Shown piece by piece: positions 35,952 to 46,329 of a stretch of 64,000 nucleotides of DNA. The DNA comes from Stomorhina lunata. Lineage: Eukaryota > Arthropoda > Insecta > Diptera > Rhiniidae. The position numbers and the translations under genes were made by a program. The stretch is taken from the NCBI GenBank assembly GCA_933228675.1, contig OW121740.1, forward strand, positions 127,545,630-127,609,629, given 5' to 3'. Positions within the stretch are counted from its first letter, which is position 1; each line of letters starts with the position of its first letter. The notes below the pieces were generated by a model. The model saw only the letters and a program-made list of their open reading frames with translations. It was not told the DNA's origin and ran no database searches.

Positions 35952-36317
35952 AGGGTTAGAGGGAAAATTTTCCCACCAAAAAAATCGTTGAAAGAAGAAC
36001 AATGTGCAAGATAAGTTTAAAATATGTCTCACTCCTAAGATATTAAATATAAGTCTTTAAAACGTTAAAGGGCATACCATATATCACCACAATAGTTCAA
36101 AGATATATACCGATTTCGTTCGCGGTTGTAAAAACGCCAGTTTTTAATTTACACAATGCTTGTTTCGAAAAAAATCATGTATAATTTGGCAGTACAATTA
36201 CATAAAAAAAATAATATACCTTTCAATTATTGTTTCCAAATCGAAAAATTAACTACGATTGATGAGCTACCTTACCAATGAAGAAAAACTTGGTGGGAAA
36301 ATTATTCCCTCTAACTG
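35952..36317. mobile_element. MITE-like element, GTTAGAGGGAA inverted ends
   Basis: Left end GTTAGAGGGAAAATTTTCCC (then ACCAA) and right end GGGAAAATTATTCCCTCTAA are near-perfect inverted repeats of about 27 bp around roughly 310 bp of non-coding sequence. Target duplication is not clear. The ends are themselves semi-palindromic (GGGAAAATTTTCCC). Confidence 0.65.
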
Positions 36318-36710
36318 TAAAAGGGTTAAGATAAAATTTCAATACAAAAGCAAAACTTTACTTTTATTAAAAAAAATTAAACACATTAAAAAGTGTTGCC
36401 TTATTTAAGGCGCTGCTATATTCATATAAGATTAGTAAAGGGTTTGTGTCTAGAATAATTAACCGACGACAAGTAATAAAACAAGCAAATAAGCAAAAAC
36501 CAAATAGCTAAGCAAACAACCTTAAACAACATTAAAGAAGCACAGACATCAACAACAACCCGATTGATTTCTGTTTACCTGGAATTTTTTCCGGAAGTTT
36601 TTTATATAAAAACTAAAAATAAGGTAAACGGAATTTAGGAGCAGCACAGACATACACATATAACCATACGTGCATACATGCAAATCTATTTTTACTATTG
36701 TTTTGCTATT
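36318..36710. other. Short spacer, no gene seen
   Basis: A-rich sequence with CAACAACAACC-type and ACATACA-type runs. Nothing recognised. Confidence 0.5.
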
Positions 36711-37059
36711 TATACCCTTCACCACAATAGGTGGAAAAGGGCATTAGAAGTTTGTGCTGCTGTATGTAACGCATTAAAATATTGGTCTTAAACCCACCTT
36801 TAAGTACACCAATAGACTTAGAATCACTTTCTGAGTCGATTTAGCGATGTCAGTCCGTCCGTCTGGCTGAAAAGCTCACTATGGTATTTCTACTGCAAAA
36901 AAAAACATATTTTGACCACCGCTTTTGAAAAATCTAATAAAGCAGTTCTATAGAGAAGAGTCAATAAGGATCAATAATTGCTTTCAGGAAAAAGTTATGT
37001 TATGTGCTTAATGTTCTTTAAAGAAAAGTGATAAAATTTTTATCAAACTCAGTCGAATA

Positions 37060-37920
37060 TACATACATAGTGCAGAAGAAAATAACTTAATCTCGTATAC
37101 AATTTAGAAGACATCGGGAAATCAAAAAAGTTCTAAAAAATTCTGTGTTTTCGTTTTTCTTTGGACAAAAACTAAGTTAGTTCGGTTTTGCTCGGTGCTA
37201 CCACCATAATCACGTGAAAGGTGAAAGTCTATTCTTTAGATTGAGGGGAAAAAATCACCAAAATTTACCGATCGTAGAATAAAGTTAAAAATTTTCTGAA
37301 AAATGTCAAGTAAATTGTTAGGCATAAGTTAAGCAAAAAGTGTTGCAGTCGTTTAGGCGTAACTTTTTAATTAAATTGAATTTATTAGGGGCCAAATTAC
37401 CGCATTCGATATCGATCGAAAACTTAGACTTTAAGGCAAATATTGTGAAGTATACTTTAGGGATGTTGAAAGTTACTTCGATGCAAAAAGTTTATTGAAA
37501 TTTGGTATCCATTTTGAATCGTTTTATGAAACATATAGTTCAATAAAAACTCTTACTATTGTTCATCTTTTGGCAAACAACTTCAAAAAAATATAGTAAA
37601 CTATGCATCTTTTAAATAATTTTGATTATCCTTAAAGTATGCTTTACAAATGTTTTGAAAATATCTAAGATTTCAATCGATATCGAATGCCGTAATTTGG
37701 CCCCTGTTTAAATTTGCGACTTGTACATTTAGAAGGAAAATAGGTGAAAAATGGTGTTCCAAGGCAGGTACCCCAAGAAGTCAACGAATTTCAAAAATTT
37801 TTTTGAATTGTTTTTATCTATATAAAACTAAAATAGTATGAAAAATTTCATTGTTGTGGGATCTCTCCTTCTATTTTTTGCACTTCGATGTATGAAGAAA
37901 TACCACTGTGCGGCGGTAAG
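37060..37920 (+). repeat. Dispersed repeat, copy 1 (split by a MITE)
   Basis: Segments such as TTTGGACAAAAACTAAGTTA, TCGGTTTTGCTCGGTGCT and GAAGAAATACCACTGTGCG recur in order at 48,400-48,983. The copy is interrupted at 37,388-37,704 by the GGGGCCAAATTAC MITE, which the 48-kb copy lacks. Confidence 0.8.
37388..37704 (+). mobile_element. GGGGCCAAATTAC MITE, copy 1
   Basis: 317 bp bounded by GGGGCCAAATTACCGCATTC and its near-exact reverse complement, with about 33-bp terminal inverted repeats including CGATATCGAT. No ORF. The target duplication is unclear. An empty site is visible in the homologous repeat at 48.65 kb. Confidence 0.88.
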
Positions 37921-38075
37921 CCTAGAGCAATAACACGCCACACGGTGGCTCCGAATCCATTTTCATTGGCCAAAACTTATATTTTTCATGACATAGATTC
38001 TTAAAATTTGTATGCAATCAAAAAGAAAAGTTATCAAAACTAAGGTACCCGAAAAGTTTTGTCAAAATATTCCCA

Positions 38076-38408
38076 GGGGCCAAATTACAGCATTCGATAT
38101 CGATCGAAATGTTTAATATTTTCAAATCATTTGTGTAGCATAATTTGTATAGCATACTTTAAGGATAATCAAAATTATTTAAAAATGCACAGTTTATTAT
38201 ATTTTTTTTGAAGTTATTTGCCAAAAGATGAACAATTGTAAAAGAGTTTTAAGTGAACTATATGTTTTTAAAAACGAATCATAATGGATACCAAATTTCA
38301 ATAAACTTTTTGCATCGAAGTAACTTTGAACCTCCCTAAAGTATACTTCACAATATTTGCTTAAAAGTCTGAGTTTTCGATCGATATTGAATGCGGTAAT
38401 TTGGCCCC
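38076..38408 (-). mobile_element. GGGGCCAAATTAC MITE, copy 2, opposite orientation
   Basis: 333 bp, the reverse complement of the 37,388 copy over its whole length (for example AAACTTTTTGCATCGAAGTA here against TACTTCGATGCAAAAAGTTT there), with some indels. The two copies lie about 370 bp apart and could pair into a long hairpin. Confidence 0.88.
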
Positions 38409-39047
38409 AGTAGTAGGCGTGTCATGCTGCTTAAGGCAAAGAATTTAAGTTAATTTAGAAATATAAAGAAAATTGTAATATTTGATCTCATATTAATTAC
38501 GATTTCCTGAAAACTATTATTGATAATCGGCTTCGATTTTTTATATTATGTTGGATGGACTGTTGTATTAACAAATGTTAATTTGTAGTTAGGGTGTTAT
38601 GTAATAAATTTTAAACTTTTAAAGGGGAAAAAATGAACAAAAATCGAAACCATCCAAAGATAGGAGAAAGTCCGTAGAACACTTTTTTTATTTTAATGAA
38701 AATACTTAAAATTTTTACATACAAAATTCTATCAGAATTGCTAGTAAATTGCCATAAATGCATTGCAGATAGCAAAATACCCCTACATATAGCTTAAGTG
38801 TTGGTGAGCATAAGTTTTGAACCTGGAAAGCCTAGATTTTATAAAAAGTAGGGCACCTCAAACTCATAAACCACTTAAAACGATATATAATTGTCATTTC
38901 CCAACCGATTTGAAGAATCATACTATATAATAAATACGTAGGTCAAGATCTACAAAAAACTGTGAGACATGTATATCCTACTTCTTTTGGCTTAAAAGAT
39001 ATTATACATTTAGGCTGTTTCCGCCATTTGGACTTATATGAGAGCTA

Positions 39048-39440
39048 GGGTCAAATGTGAACCGATTATTATGAAATTTGGCAAATTGATTTCAGTTGCT
39101 ACAAAAATTATGTATACAAAAAATAAACTTAAAGTTGTCATTATCTTCGGATTTACGAGTGGTTTAGTAAATTTTGTCTCATTTAGTGCGTTTTGAGAAA
39201 AGAATTTGTATGGGGGCTATGGTCAAATGTGGACCGATTTCAACGAAATTTGGTACAGTGATTTAAGTTAATATAAGCAGTATTTACTTTAAATTCCATG
39301 AAAAATATTTATTTTTGTGGCCAATATATCAATTCCGGGAAGTGGGACCTATAGGAGGTACCATAAATAATGGACCGATTTTGACGAATTTCAATAGCCA
39401 TGGTTCTATTATCAAAAAAAATGATCTGTGCCAAATTTCA
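39048..39440 (+). repeat. Imperfect ~150-bp tandem blocks
   Basis: Three diverged blocks carry GGTCAAATGTGAACCGATT (39,050), GGTCAAATGTGGACCGATTT (39,222) and ATAATGGACCGATTTTGACG (39,365), each followed by GAAATTTGG-like text. They lie inside the 2.95-kb element, next to its right end. Confidence 0.7.
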
Positions 39441-39660
39441 TCAGATTATCTTTAGAATTGCGACGTGTAGTTTGATTACAAGGTTTACATGGGGGTCCAG
39501 CCAGCCAGCCAGACGGACGGACATCGCTAAATTGACTCAGAAAGTGATTCTAAGCCTATTGGTATACTAAAAGATGGGTCTAACACAAATATTTCTATGC
39601 GTTACATACATCAGCACAAACTTATAATACCCTTTCCACCTATGGTAATGAAGGGTATAA

Positions 39661-41274
39661 TGAACCCTAATTAAGCTAACAACATAGAACCAACCATATA
39701 TTTTCAATTAATTTTTTTCTCATTTTCATGATAACTTCCGTCATTAACTCTCTTAATACTTAGAGTAACTTCTTTCAACTGCCAGAAATATGTCTTTGGA
39801 AAACTTTTATTTTCTTGCCACACAATAAGAACATTAACATTTTCCGATTAATATTTCAGATGATCTTTCGGTAATATACAACTTTCCTTTCAGCTGTCTC
39901 TATCTATCTCTGTCTGTCTCTCTGTCTGTCCATCCAACTGTCAGTACTTACTGCTTACAGTAGTTATGATTGCGGTATTACTTACAGCCACTTATTACCA
40001 AATTGAAACTCATATCAAATAACTCATAAAAAATAAGTGAATTACATTTAACAGAAGAAGAAAATTAAACAAAAAAAATGTTTAAAAAATAAAAAGGAAT
40101 TACAATTATGAAAGAAAGGCACGCAATGCGATTAATGCTCTAAGATAAGATGAGGTAGCAGCAATAAACAAATAAAATAATGATGCTGTTGTTGCTGTTG
40201 CAGCAACAATCTTCCGAATAAATAATATATCTATCTTGAGCTGGTGCTGATGCAAATGCTGCAACTCATCTACCGACGTTACAAAAGAGATCTAAACAAC
40301 AGCAACAAACAATTGTTGTTGACACATACAACACAACAACAGCAGCAGTCAGCAATAATAAAAATAATGACAAGCAGCAAGTACGACTACAAGTACCCAC
40401 CATCAGCCAAACACAAGTAATGTATGACTCCATATCAAAATATGTTGTTGATATGGCCTTTCCAAGTAACTTTCATGTATTTTTAAATCATTTTTTTTTT
40501 TCGGTTAAACAATTTTTCTAAAAACCTTTTGTTCACAACCAGATATTATGAAAATGATGATTATGCAATATTTGTTTTTTGTTGCTAAAGAATAGAATGA
40601 AAAAAGAAAGAAAAAAATAATATTGCAGCTACTTGTGTTGCTGTTGTTGTTGATGTTGTTATTGCCTGTTGCATGTTGCTCGTTGGCAGTTGGCGGTTGC
40701 TGCTTGTCTAATGTTTATTTGCAATAATATTGACATAAAATGGCATTTAAACATTAAACTCATATGAAACAGAGAAGAATGAATGAACGAATTGTGAAAA
40801 GAAAAAAATAGAAGAAAGAATACATAATAATAAAAATGATAGAAAAAAAAAGACTTAAAAAATAAATAATAGAACCCCACTCGAGAGTGTAAGAGAGATT
40901 TCAAAAGCGGTTCCTTATTTAAACAACACCATCATATTTATTGTTAATATATCGACAACAGCAACAACAACAACAATAACATTTACAGCAGCAACAATGA
41001 CAACAAAACCAAACAGCAACATAATGATGACAATCATAAAAGTCACAGCCATGAGAAAAGGGAACAGTGGTTTTAGATCGTTAAAAAGTTAATAATCCTT
41101 CGAACTTATTCTGGTATCCTTGACTTCCAGTGGAGCATAGGGCCTCAACCATCTTTTATATTGGACTCTATGTATATATTGGACTCTAATGTAAGGCATA
41201 TATAATTCCAAGAATAACTTGCTGCTTACAACTTCGCATCAATTGACCTTCACCACATTCTAGCAGGTGCTGGC
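39661..41274. other. Spacer rich in CAG/CAA triplet runs
   Basis: No gene recognised. Triplet-rich stretches (GCTGTTGTTGCTGTTGCAGC at about 40,185; CAGCAGCAGTCAGC at about 40,340; GTTGCTGTTGTTGTTG at about 40,637; CAGCAACAACAACAACAATA at about 40,960) are the opa-type repeats common in fly DNA. None sits in a long open frame. Confidence 0.6.
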
Positions 41275-41352
41275 CACGGCTTTTGAAAAATCTAATAATG
41301 CAGTTCTATTGAGGATCAATATTTATTTTCAAGAAAAAGTTATATTATGTCG
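41275..41352 (+). repeat. Fragment of a dispersed repeat
   Basis: CTTTTGAAAAATCTAATAAT and GCAGTTCTAT...GAGGATCAATA...AAAAAGTTATATTATGT match 36,918-37,012 inside the 2.95-kb element, without that element's ends. Confidence 0.7.
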
Positions 41353-41769
41353 AGCCCTTAAATTTAAATAATCGTAAGCGACATTCCATTAAATATCTCT
41401 TAAATTATTAGAGATAGCGTAGTACAGTAAGCATGTTTTTCTTTCTTTGTTAAGTAGTTTTCGAATGTGTACAAATTTTTTCGATAGGTTTATATATTTA
41501 CGAAAGTTATATGGACCAATAGGTTTTACATACAATGGTGCTGAACTTTGACTCAATGAAGAGGCCACTGTGCTAAGAATAGACATGTTTTTCAAAATTG
41601 GTCTAAAACTCCAACTAACCATTGGCGGATTTCTGCATATTGCGCTACAATCCGCCCAGTAGCTTAAAAGTTATTAAAGCAGAACTAAAAAACTTCACAT
41701 ACAATACTCTGCACCATAACTTCTAAACCATTTGGAAAAGATTTAATAAGTATGTCGAAAGTAATAAAC
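41353..41769. other. Spacer, no gene seen
   Basis: A 77-codon minus-strand frame (41,389-41,622) shows no recognisable domain. Nothing else stands out. Confidence 0.45.
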
Positions 41770-42026
41770 TAAAGGTACAGTCAGACTCATTAAACATTTA
41801 AATCAAATATTTTTAGTAAAATATTGTCAAAACAATATAATAAAAAATTTGTGGTCACACTTGCACATTTATTTGACGATTTTTATTTGATAAAATACAG
41901 AAAAAATACGTTCAAAGTATAAACAAAAAAACAAGTTTTATTTATGGTCACACTGAAGGTTAAATATTTTCCCAAAAAATATTTGATCAAATTTTTTCAA
42001 AACAAAATTGTGTATCTGGCAATTTG

Positions 42027-42090
42027 TTTCTCAAATTTGAGTTGTTGTTTCTCAAATTTGATGTTGTTGTTTCTCAAATTTGATGTTTTT
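42027..42090 (+). repeat. 21-22-bp minisatellite split by a hAT insertion
   Basis: TTTCTCAAATTTGA recurs at 42,027, 42,048 and 42,070, then again at 44,305, just past the hAT element. Removing the hAT element and one copy of its 8-bp duplication restores the 22-bp register, which supports the insertion boundaries. Confidence 0.85.
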
Positions 42091-42258
42091 CAGCGTTACC
42101 GCTGACAAATTTGAAAAAGTCGCAGAAAAAGTCGCTTTTTACAAAAAAAAGTCGCACAAAAAGTCACTTTCAATAAAAAAAGTCGCACACTTTTTTATAA
42201 CATTTTCTTTTTTAAACAATGAACAAAAGATTATAAAACAATTCATACTTGAAAAGAT

Positions 42259-43395
42259 CCCAGTAAAACTTTTCATTACCAAATAATGAGTTAAACAGTT
42301 AAACTATTGAACACGAACTACTTACTCATTCGCTGTTTAAGTCATTACATTAACATGGGGATGTCATTGGAGGCAAGTACTTACCAATTGCAGAAAAGTA
42401 ATGACTTGGGTAAGCAATTTGAAAGCAACTACAACAACAGCAACAACTTGTTTGTTGTTGTTTTATTAAAAACATATATTTTTAATCGAAATACAAAATT
42501 TTTTTTATGATACCATGGGGGCTCGAACCCAGACCCTCCGACTGCTAGGCATAGACTCTTCCACTGAGCTACTTCATATGTTGAAAACTTAGCAGCTTAT
42601 AATTAATATAAACAATTTTTATTTTTAGATCCAAAATCATGTGAAAATAACTTTGTTTTTCCCTGCTTTTTTTTTGCTTTGTTGTAATTTTTGGAGAAAT
42701 ATTTGTATACGATTTTTTGTAATTATTTTAAAACTTTTTTAAAATTATTTTAAAACTTAAACAATTTAAATCTTCTTTTTTGTATAAGTTTTTACATAAG
42801 ATTGACTCTTACTTACTTAAATGTTACAACCTGTTAAGGTCAAAGTCCGAGCATATTTTAGAATTCCATGGATTTCGATCTTGTGCGAATATTCTCCAAT
42901 TTTATAGGCCAAGCTTTGAAAAATGTTCCTCTACTTGGTCTTTCTATCGAAGTTTCGGACATCCTCCTCCAACATTAGGTAGTGGAACATTTCAATTCTA
43001 ATTTAATCCTCTTCATTGTATTTTTTTTTTTTCAAGAAAGGGTTACTAGCCCGTAATCCTAACCCATTTTTATCGATCTTATGGGACAACTCTCGGAACA
43101 TGTTAACTCACAATATTAATGGGTGTTAAACTAGTTTTACAATTTTTTTTACAGAAGATAATATTTAAGTTCTTAAAATTCAAAAATTATTTAAAAAGAC
43201 TCTTTTAATAAAAAAAAAAACTAAAAAAATTGTTGCCCTTGGTGGGATTTGAACCGGGGCCATTTAGTTTAAATTACCATCTTAATTACAAATAAGTACT
43301 TCTGTAATAACTTATTATTTATTCGGATGGTATGTTGTAGTCGTTACAAGGTAACCAGTTATCAGAGTACTTGCCATTACCAAAGTTTTGCTGGG
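42259..43395. mobile_element. CCCAGYAAAAC element with tRNA-like boxes, copy 1
   Basis: 1,137 bp nested in the hAT element. Ends: CCCAGTAAAACTTTTCATTA on the left and, on the opposite strand at the right, CCCAGCAAAACTTTGGTAAT. A 2-bp AT flanks both sides. A second copy lies at 50,125-51,403 with the same end points, confirming the boundaries. It has no transposase. It carries a tRNA-like A/B box module (42,513-42,577) and a second B-box-like motif (43,245-43,255), both on the minus strand. Confidence 0.88.
42513..42577 (-). other. tRNA-like module (Pol III A and B boxes), copy 1
   Basis: On the minus strand TAGCTCAGTGG matches the A-box consensus and GGTTCGAGCCC matches the B-box consensus, with a 31-bp gap, as in a tRNA. 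The flanks do not form an acceptor stem and the T stem has only three pairs, so it is tRNA-derived rather than a working tRNA gene. It may still be a Pol III promoter. Confidence 0.8.
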
Positions 43396-44295
43396 ATATT
43401 ATATATAGGCAAAAATCAAACAGTTTTAATTCCTATAAAACCGACTTTCAACTCGAATAACTTCTCTTAGGTGTTCGGAAAATCTAATTACAGATTTGAA
43501 CTCCTAAGTCTACAGGTATATTGAACGCAAAATCTTAGTAGCGCAAGTTTTCACTTCTTGGCGTAATTGGCATGCAAATTTCAAAAACGTAAAAAAATCG
43601 AATGAAGCATTTACGTTTTTTTCATATTTCGTCTTCTTTTTTCGTTTAATTTGGACCCAGTCGTTATTTTATGAAATAGACACCATACTTGGGGGGATGA
43701 ATTCATTGCACTCTAAGTTTTAATTTCGTCATTCAAATACTACATAATGGCTGCCAAAATTTAATCACGTTTTCGCCACTTTTAAATTTTTTTCGCAATG
43801 AATTCCTAAAAAATGGACAAGGATTGGTAGATCTTTCAGTTGTGCATCGTTTGATATATATTTCATTTATGTGCTGCATGTTGATAACATACGACAAATA
43901 TGTATAAAAATTCCAAACTACCTCGTAAACTGAGTTTTTACCATTTAACACCTAAAAGCAAAAGCGCACCAAAAAATAATTTTTTGCTAAAATTTTATGA
44001 AGATTTTGAAAATGTGCAAAATATTAAAATAGTGATTTTAATGGTTTTAGATAGCAAACTGAGACCAAAGTGATTGCATTTATACTTAAGTTACAATAAT
44101 TTTTGGGAATTTTAGTTGAGATATTAAATATGGACTAAAAATAAAAATTTGAAATAATTTTCTAAAAAGGTGTCAAAAGTCGCACAAAATTCGAAAAAGT
44201 GGCAAAAAAGGGCCATGGAAGAAAAGTCGCAGGTTGCGTCGCAGGCCACCTAAAAAGTCGCAAATTGCGACTTTAGTCGCATAACGGTAACGCTG

Positions 44296-44494
44296 ATGTT
44301 TTTGTTTCTCAAATTTGATTTTGTTGTTTCTGTTTGAATAGTAAACAATAGAAATGCTCATCTGTTATTTGTCCCTGTTTGATGTTACAAAAATTTTGTA
44401 AGATTAAATAATTACACACTGATACATTTTGAGGAAAAAGAAATACACTTTTAAGGAAACCAATATCAAACGATAGGTCTTATTGAGTGTATCA
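44296..44494. other. Short gap between nested elements
   Basis: Continuation of the host minisatellite and AT-rich sequence. No further feature seen. Confidence 0.5.
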
Positions 44495-45000
44495 GTATAT
44501 CATTTTTAGAAATTTCGATATACCCTCAAAATCGAAAGTTATCGATAAAAAACGATTTTTTTGGTCTTCTCGAACAAAAATAGGCCTAGCTAAGTCATTT
44601 GTTTATCGATTTGAAATTTTAACACGGTTTGAGACAGACAAGACATCAATCAGGCTTTCTTCTTGTTAAAAAAGATTTTTTATTTCATCAAATTATCACA
44701 AAAATATTTTCAAACAAATTTAAATTTTTATTTTTTTTTAGATTTTTTCACATTGGGACGCCGTTTTCCGCATTATTTTGTTAGGAATGCCAAACTTTTT
44801 TATATTTACTTGAAAAGTGCATTAAATATTTTGTGAACCTAGATTATTTAAATTTAAATTAACAGCGAATTAAAAAAAATATAATTTTTTTTTTGTAAAA
44901 GGGCCAGTTTAATTAACGTACTATATACGTATAAGTACTTATATTTATACGCATTTATGAATGAAGTTAAAAAAGGATAGAAACAAAGAAGTACGACATA

Positions 45001-45288
45001 ATGTCCAAGCTCTATTTATGCCTCTATTATATTCAGGTGGTAAATGAATTCCTTGAATCTTATGCTGAAATGGAGTGCCGGATGTCAATAAAAATTCATT
45101 TCCTGCACGACCATTTGGATTTTTTTCCAGAAAATCTTGGAAAACTCAGTGATGAGCAAGGTGAAAGATTCCACCAAGAAATTTTAACTATTGAAAAACG
45201 CTACCAGGGGAAAAGCCCAATAAAAATGCCAGCAAATTACTGCTGGTCACTCAAACGTGAAACGAGTGACAGTGTATATAGCCGTTAA
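45001..45288 (+). CDS. Transposon-borne conserved fragment, function unknown
   Basis: A 95-codon frame whose second half is unlike random AT-rich translation: MSIKIHFLHDHLDFFPENLG, KLSDEQGERFHQEI, KRYQGKSPIKMPANYCWSLK. I recall the pattern H-x-D/H-LDFFPEN-G-SDE-GERFHQ-RYQG-YCW-LKR from multicopy, unnamed, transposon-like genes of arthropods and cnidarians, where it forms the C-terminal part. I know of no assigned biochemical function. The text before VVNEFLESYAEM looks like a splice acceptor (ATATTCAG at 45,029-45,036) rather than family sequence, so the ATG at 45,001 may not be a real start. It lies inside a 2.3-kb inverted-repeat element and lacks the N-terminal body of the protein. It is probably a decayed fragment. 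Confidence 0.6.
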   Translation: MSKLYLCLYYIQVVNEFLESYAEMECRMSIKIHFLHDHLDFFPENLGKLSDEQGERFHQEILTIEKRYQGKSPIKMPANYCWSLKRETSDSVYSR

Positions 45289-45831
45289 AGATAAAAGAAG
45301 CATTTTTAGTTAACTTCTTAAGTAATTTTTTTCGAATTTCAAGGAGTGCCGGCCAGAAAAATGTGCAATTTTTCGGTTTTTGCAAAATTTGACCTATAAG
45401 CATAACTTGTTGACAAAATCTGAACGTCAATTTGTAATTTAGACCCAATTTGCTTTCCATCAACCAATATCATAAAATCAAATAGATGTCTTCAAGGACC
45501 CAAAATTTCTATGAAAATTTCCGATAACTCAAAAAATCCTTAGCCGATTTATACGCTACTTACGTAGATATAGAAAGCTAATTGAGTCTACTTTTTGAAT
45601 TAATATTTACACTTTGTTAAAATGTTTACTAAAAAAGTTAAATTTAGCAAGAACTAAAAAATTGGCCATATTTTTTCTTATAAGCGCAATTTTCAACTTC
45701 ATAGCCTGGGCGCTACGTGATAACGTAGTTCGATTTGGCTTAAATTTTGTTATTTGAAGTTTCTCACCGAATGCCATAATAATTCGACCGCCATTTCTCT
45801 ACTTTCGAAAAAAGTTGAAAAAACACTCTAA

Positions 45832-46329
45832 TAGCTCATTCACATTGAGCTCAAAAACTTGTTAAAGTAGTTTTCGCCTCAAAACAATATTGAAAACTTA
45901 AGTTTTCACATACAAAACGAAAACTCCTTCCGTATGAGTTTTCAACGAAAACTTATTTGAAAACTATTAAAATACCGATACAACACTGAGTTCATACCAT
46001 TTATTACAACTCTATATTAGAAAAATGGGAAAATATCAAAAATAAATGTCAGTGTAAAATAAAATATAAAAAAAAACAATAACTTTAATTTTAAAAATTT
46101 CTGAAAAAATATTATAAAAGTGATGAAAAAGTTATTATTTTATTGTTTTTTAATAAAATCTAATAAGTGGGAAGCATTTGGTGTTCGGTTTTTAAAATTA
46201 ATCGCGAGTAAATAATAAATTTCTTCCGAAAACTTATGAAATGTCAAATTTTCATAGTGTGAATGGTAAAGTTTTCGATGGTGTTTTCATTTCCGAAAAC
46301 ACCTAAAAACTTATAGTGTGAATGGGCTA
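45832..46329. mobile_element. PIF/Harbinger-like MITE
   Basis: 498 bp with ends TAGCTCATTCACATTGAG and, on the other strand, TAGCCCATTCACACTATAAG, flanked by TAA on both sides (45,829-45,831 and 46,330-46,332). A 3-bp TWA-type duplication is the hallmark of PIF/Harbinger elements. GAAAACTT-type motifs are repeated in both orientations inside. No ORF. Confidence 0.8.

Larger units (their letters stand above)
36711..39660. mobile_element. 2.95-kb element with ~160-bp terminal inverted repeats
   Basis: The left end (TATACCCTTCACCAC, ATAGGTGGAAAAGGG, AAGTTTGTGCTGCTGTATGT, AGAATCACTTTCTGAGTC) is mirrored by the right end (AGAAAGTGATTCTAAGCC, ACATACATCAGCACAAACTT, CCTTTCCACCTATGGTAATG, AAGGGTATA). 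Both inner borders carry a GTCCGTCCGTCTGGCTG tract. The interior has no transposase. It holds a dispersed repeat also found at 48,400-48,983, two inverted MITE copies, and degenerate blocks with GGTCAAATGTGGACCGATT (39,048-39,440). I believe this is a common repeat type in flies, but I cannot name the family. Confidence 0.8.
42083..44303. mobile_element. hAT-type non-autonomous transposon with 8-bp target duplication
   Basis: The element runs 42,091-44,295 (2,205 bp) with 11-bp terminal inverted repeats CAGCGTTACCG, flanked on both sides by ATGTTTTT (42,083-42,090 and 44,296-44,303). An 8-bp duplication with CAG-starting ends is diagnostic of the hAT superfamily. The subterminal regions carry many AAAAAGTCGC-type motifs (about five at 42,115-42,187 and four or five at 44,175-44,280), plausibly transposase-binding sites. 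No transposase ORF is present. Half of the internal length is a second element (42,259-43,395) inserted later. Confidence 0.93.
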
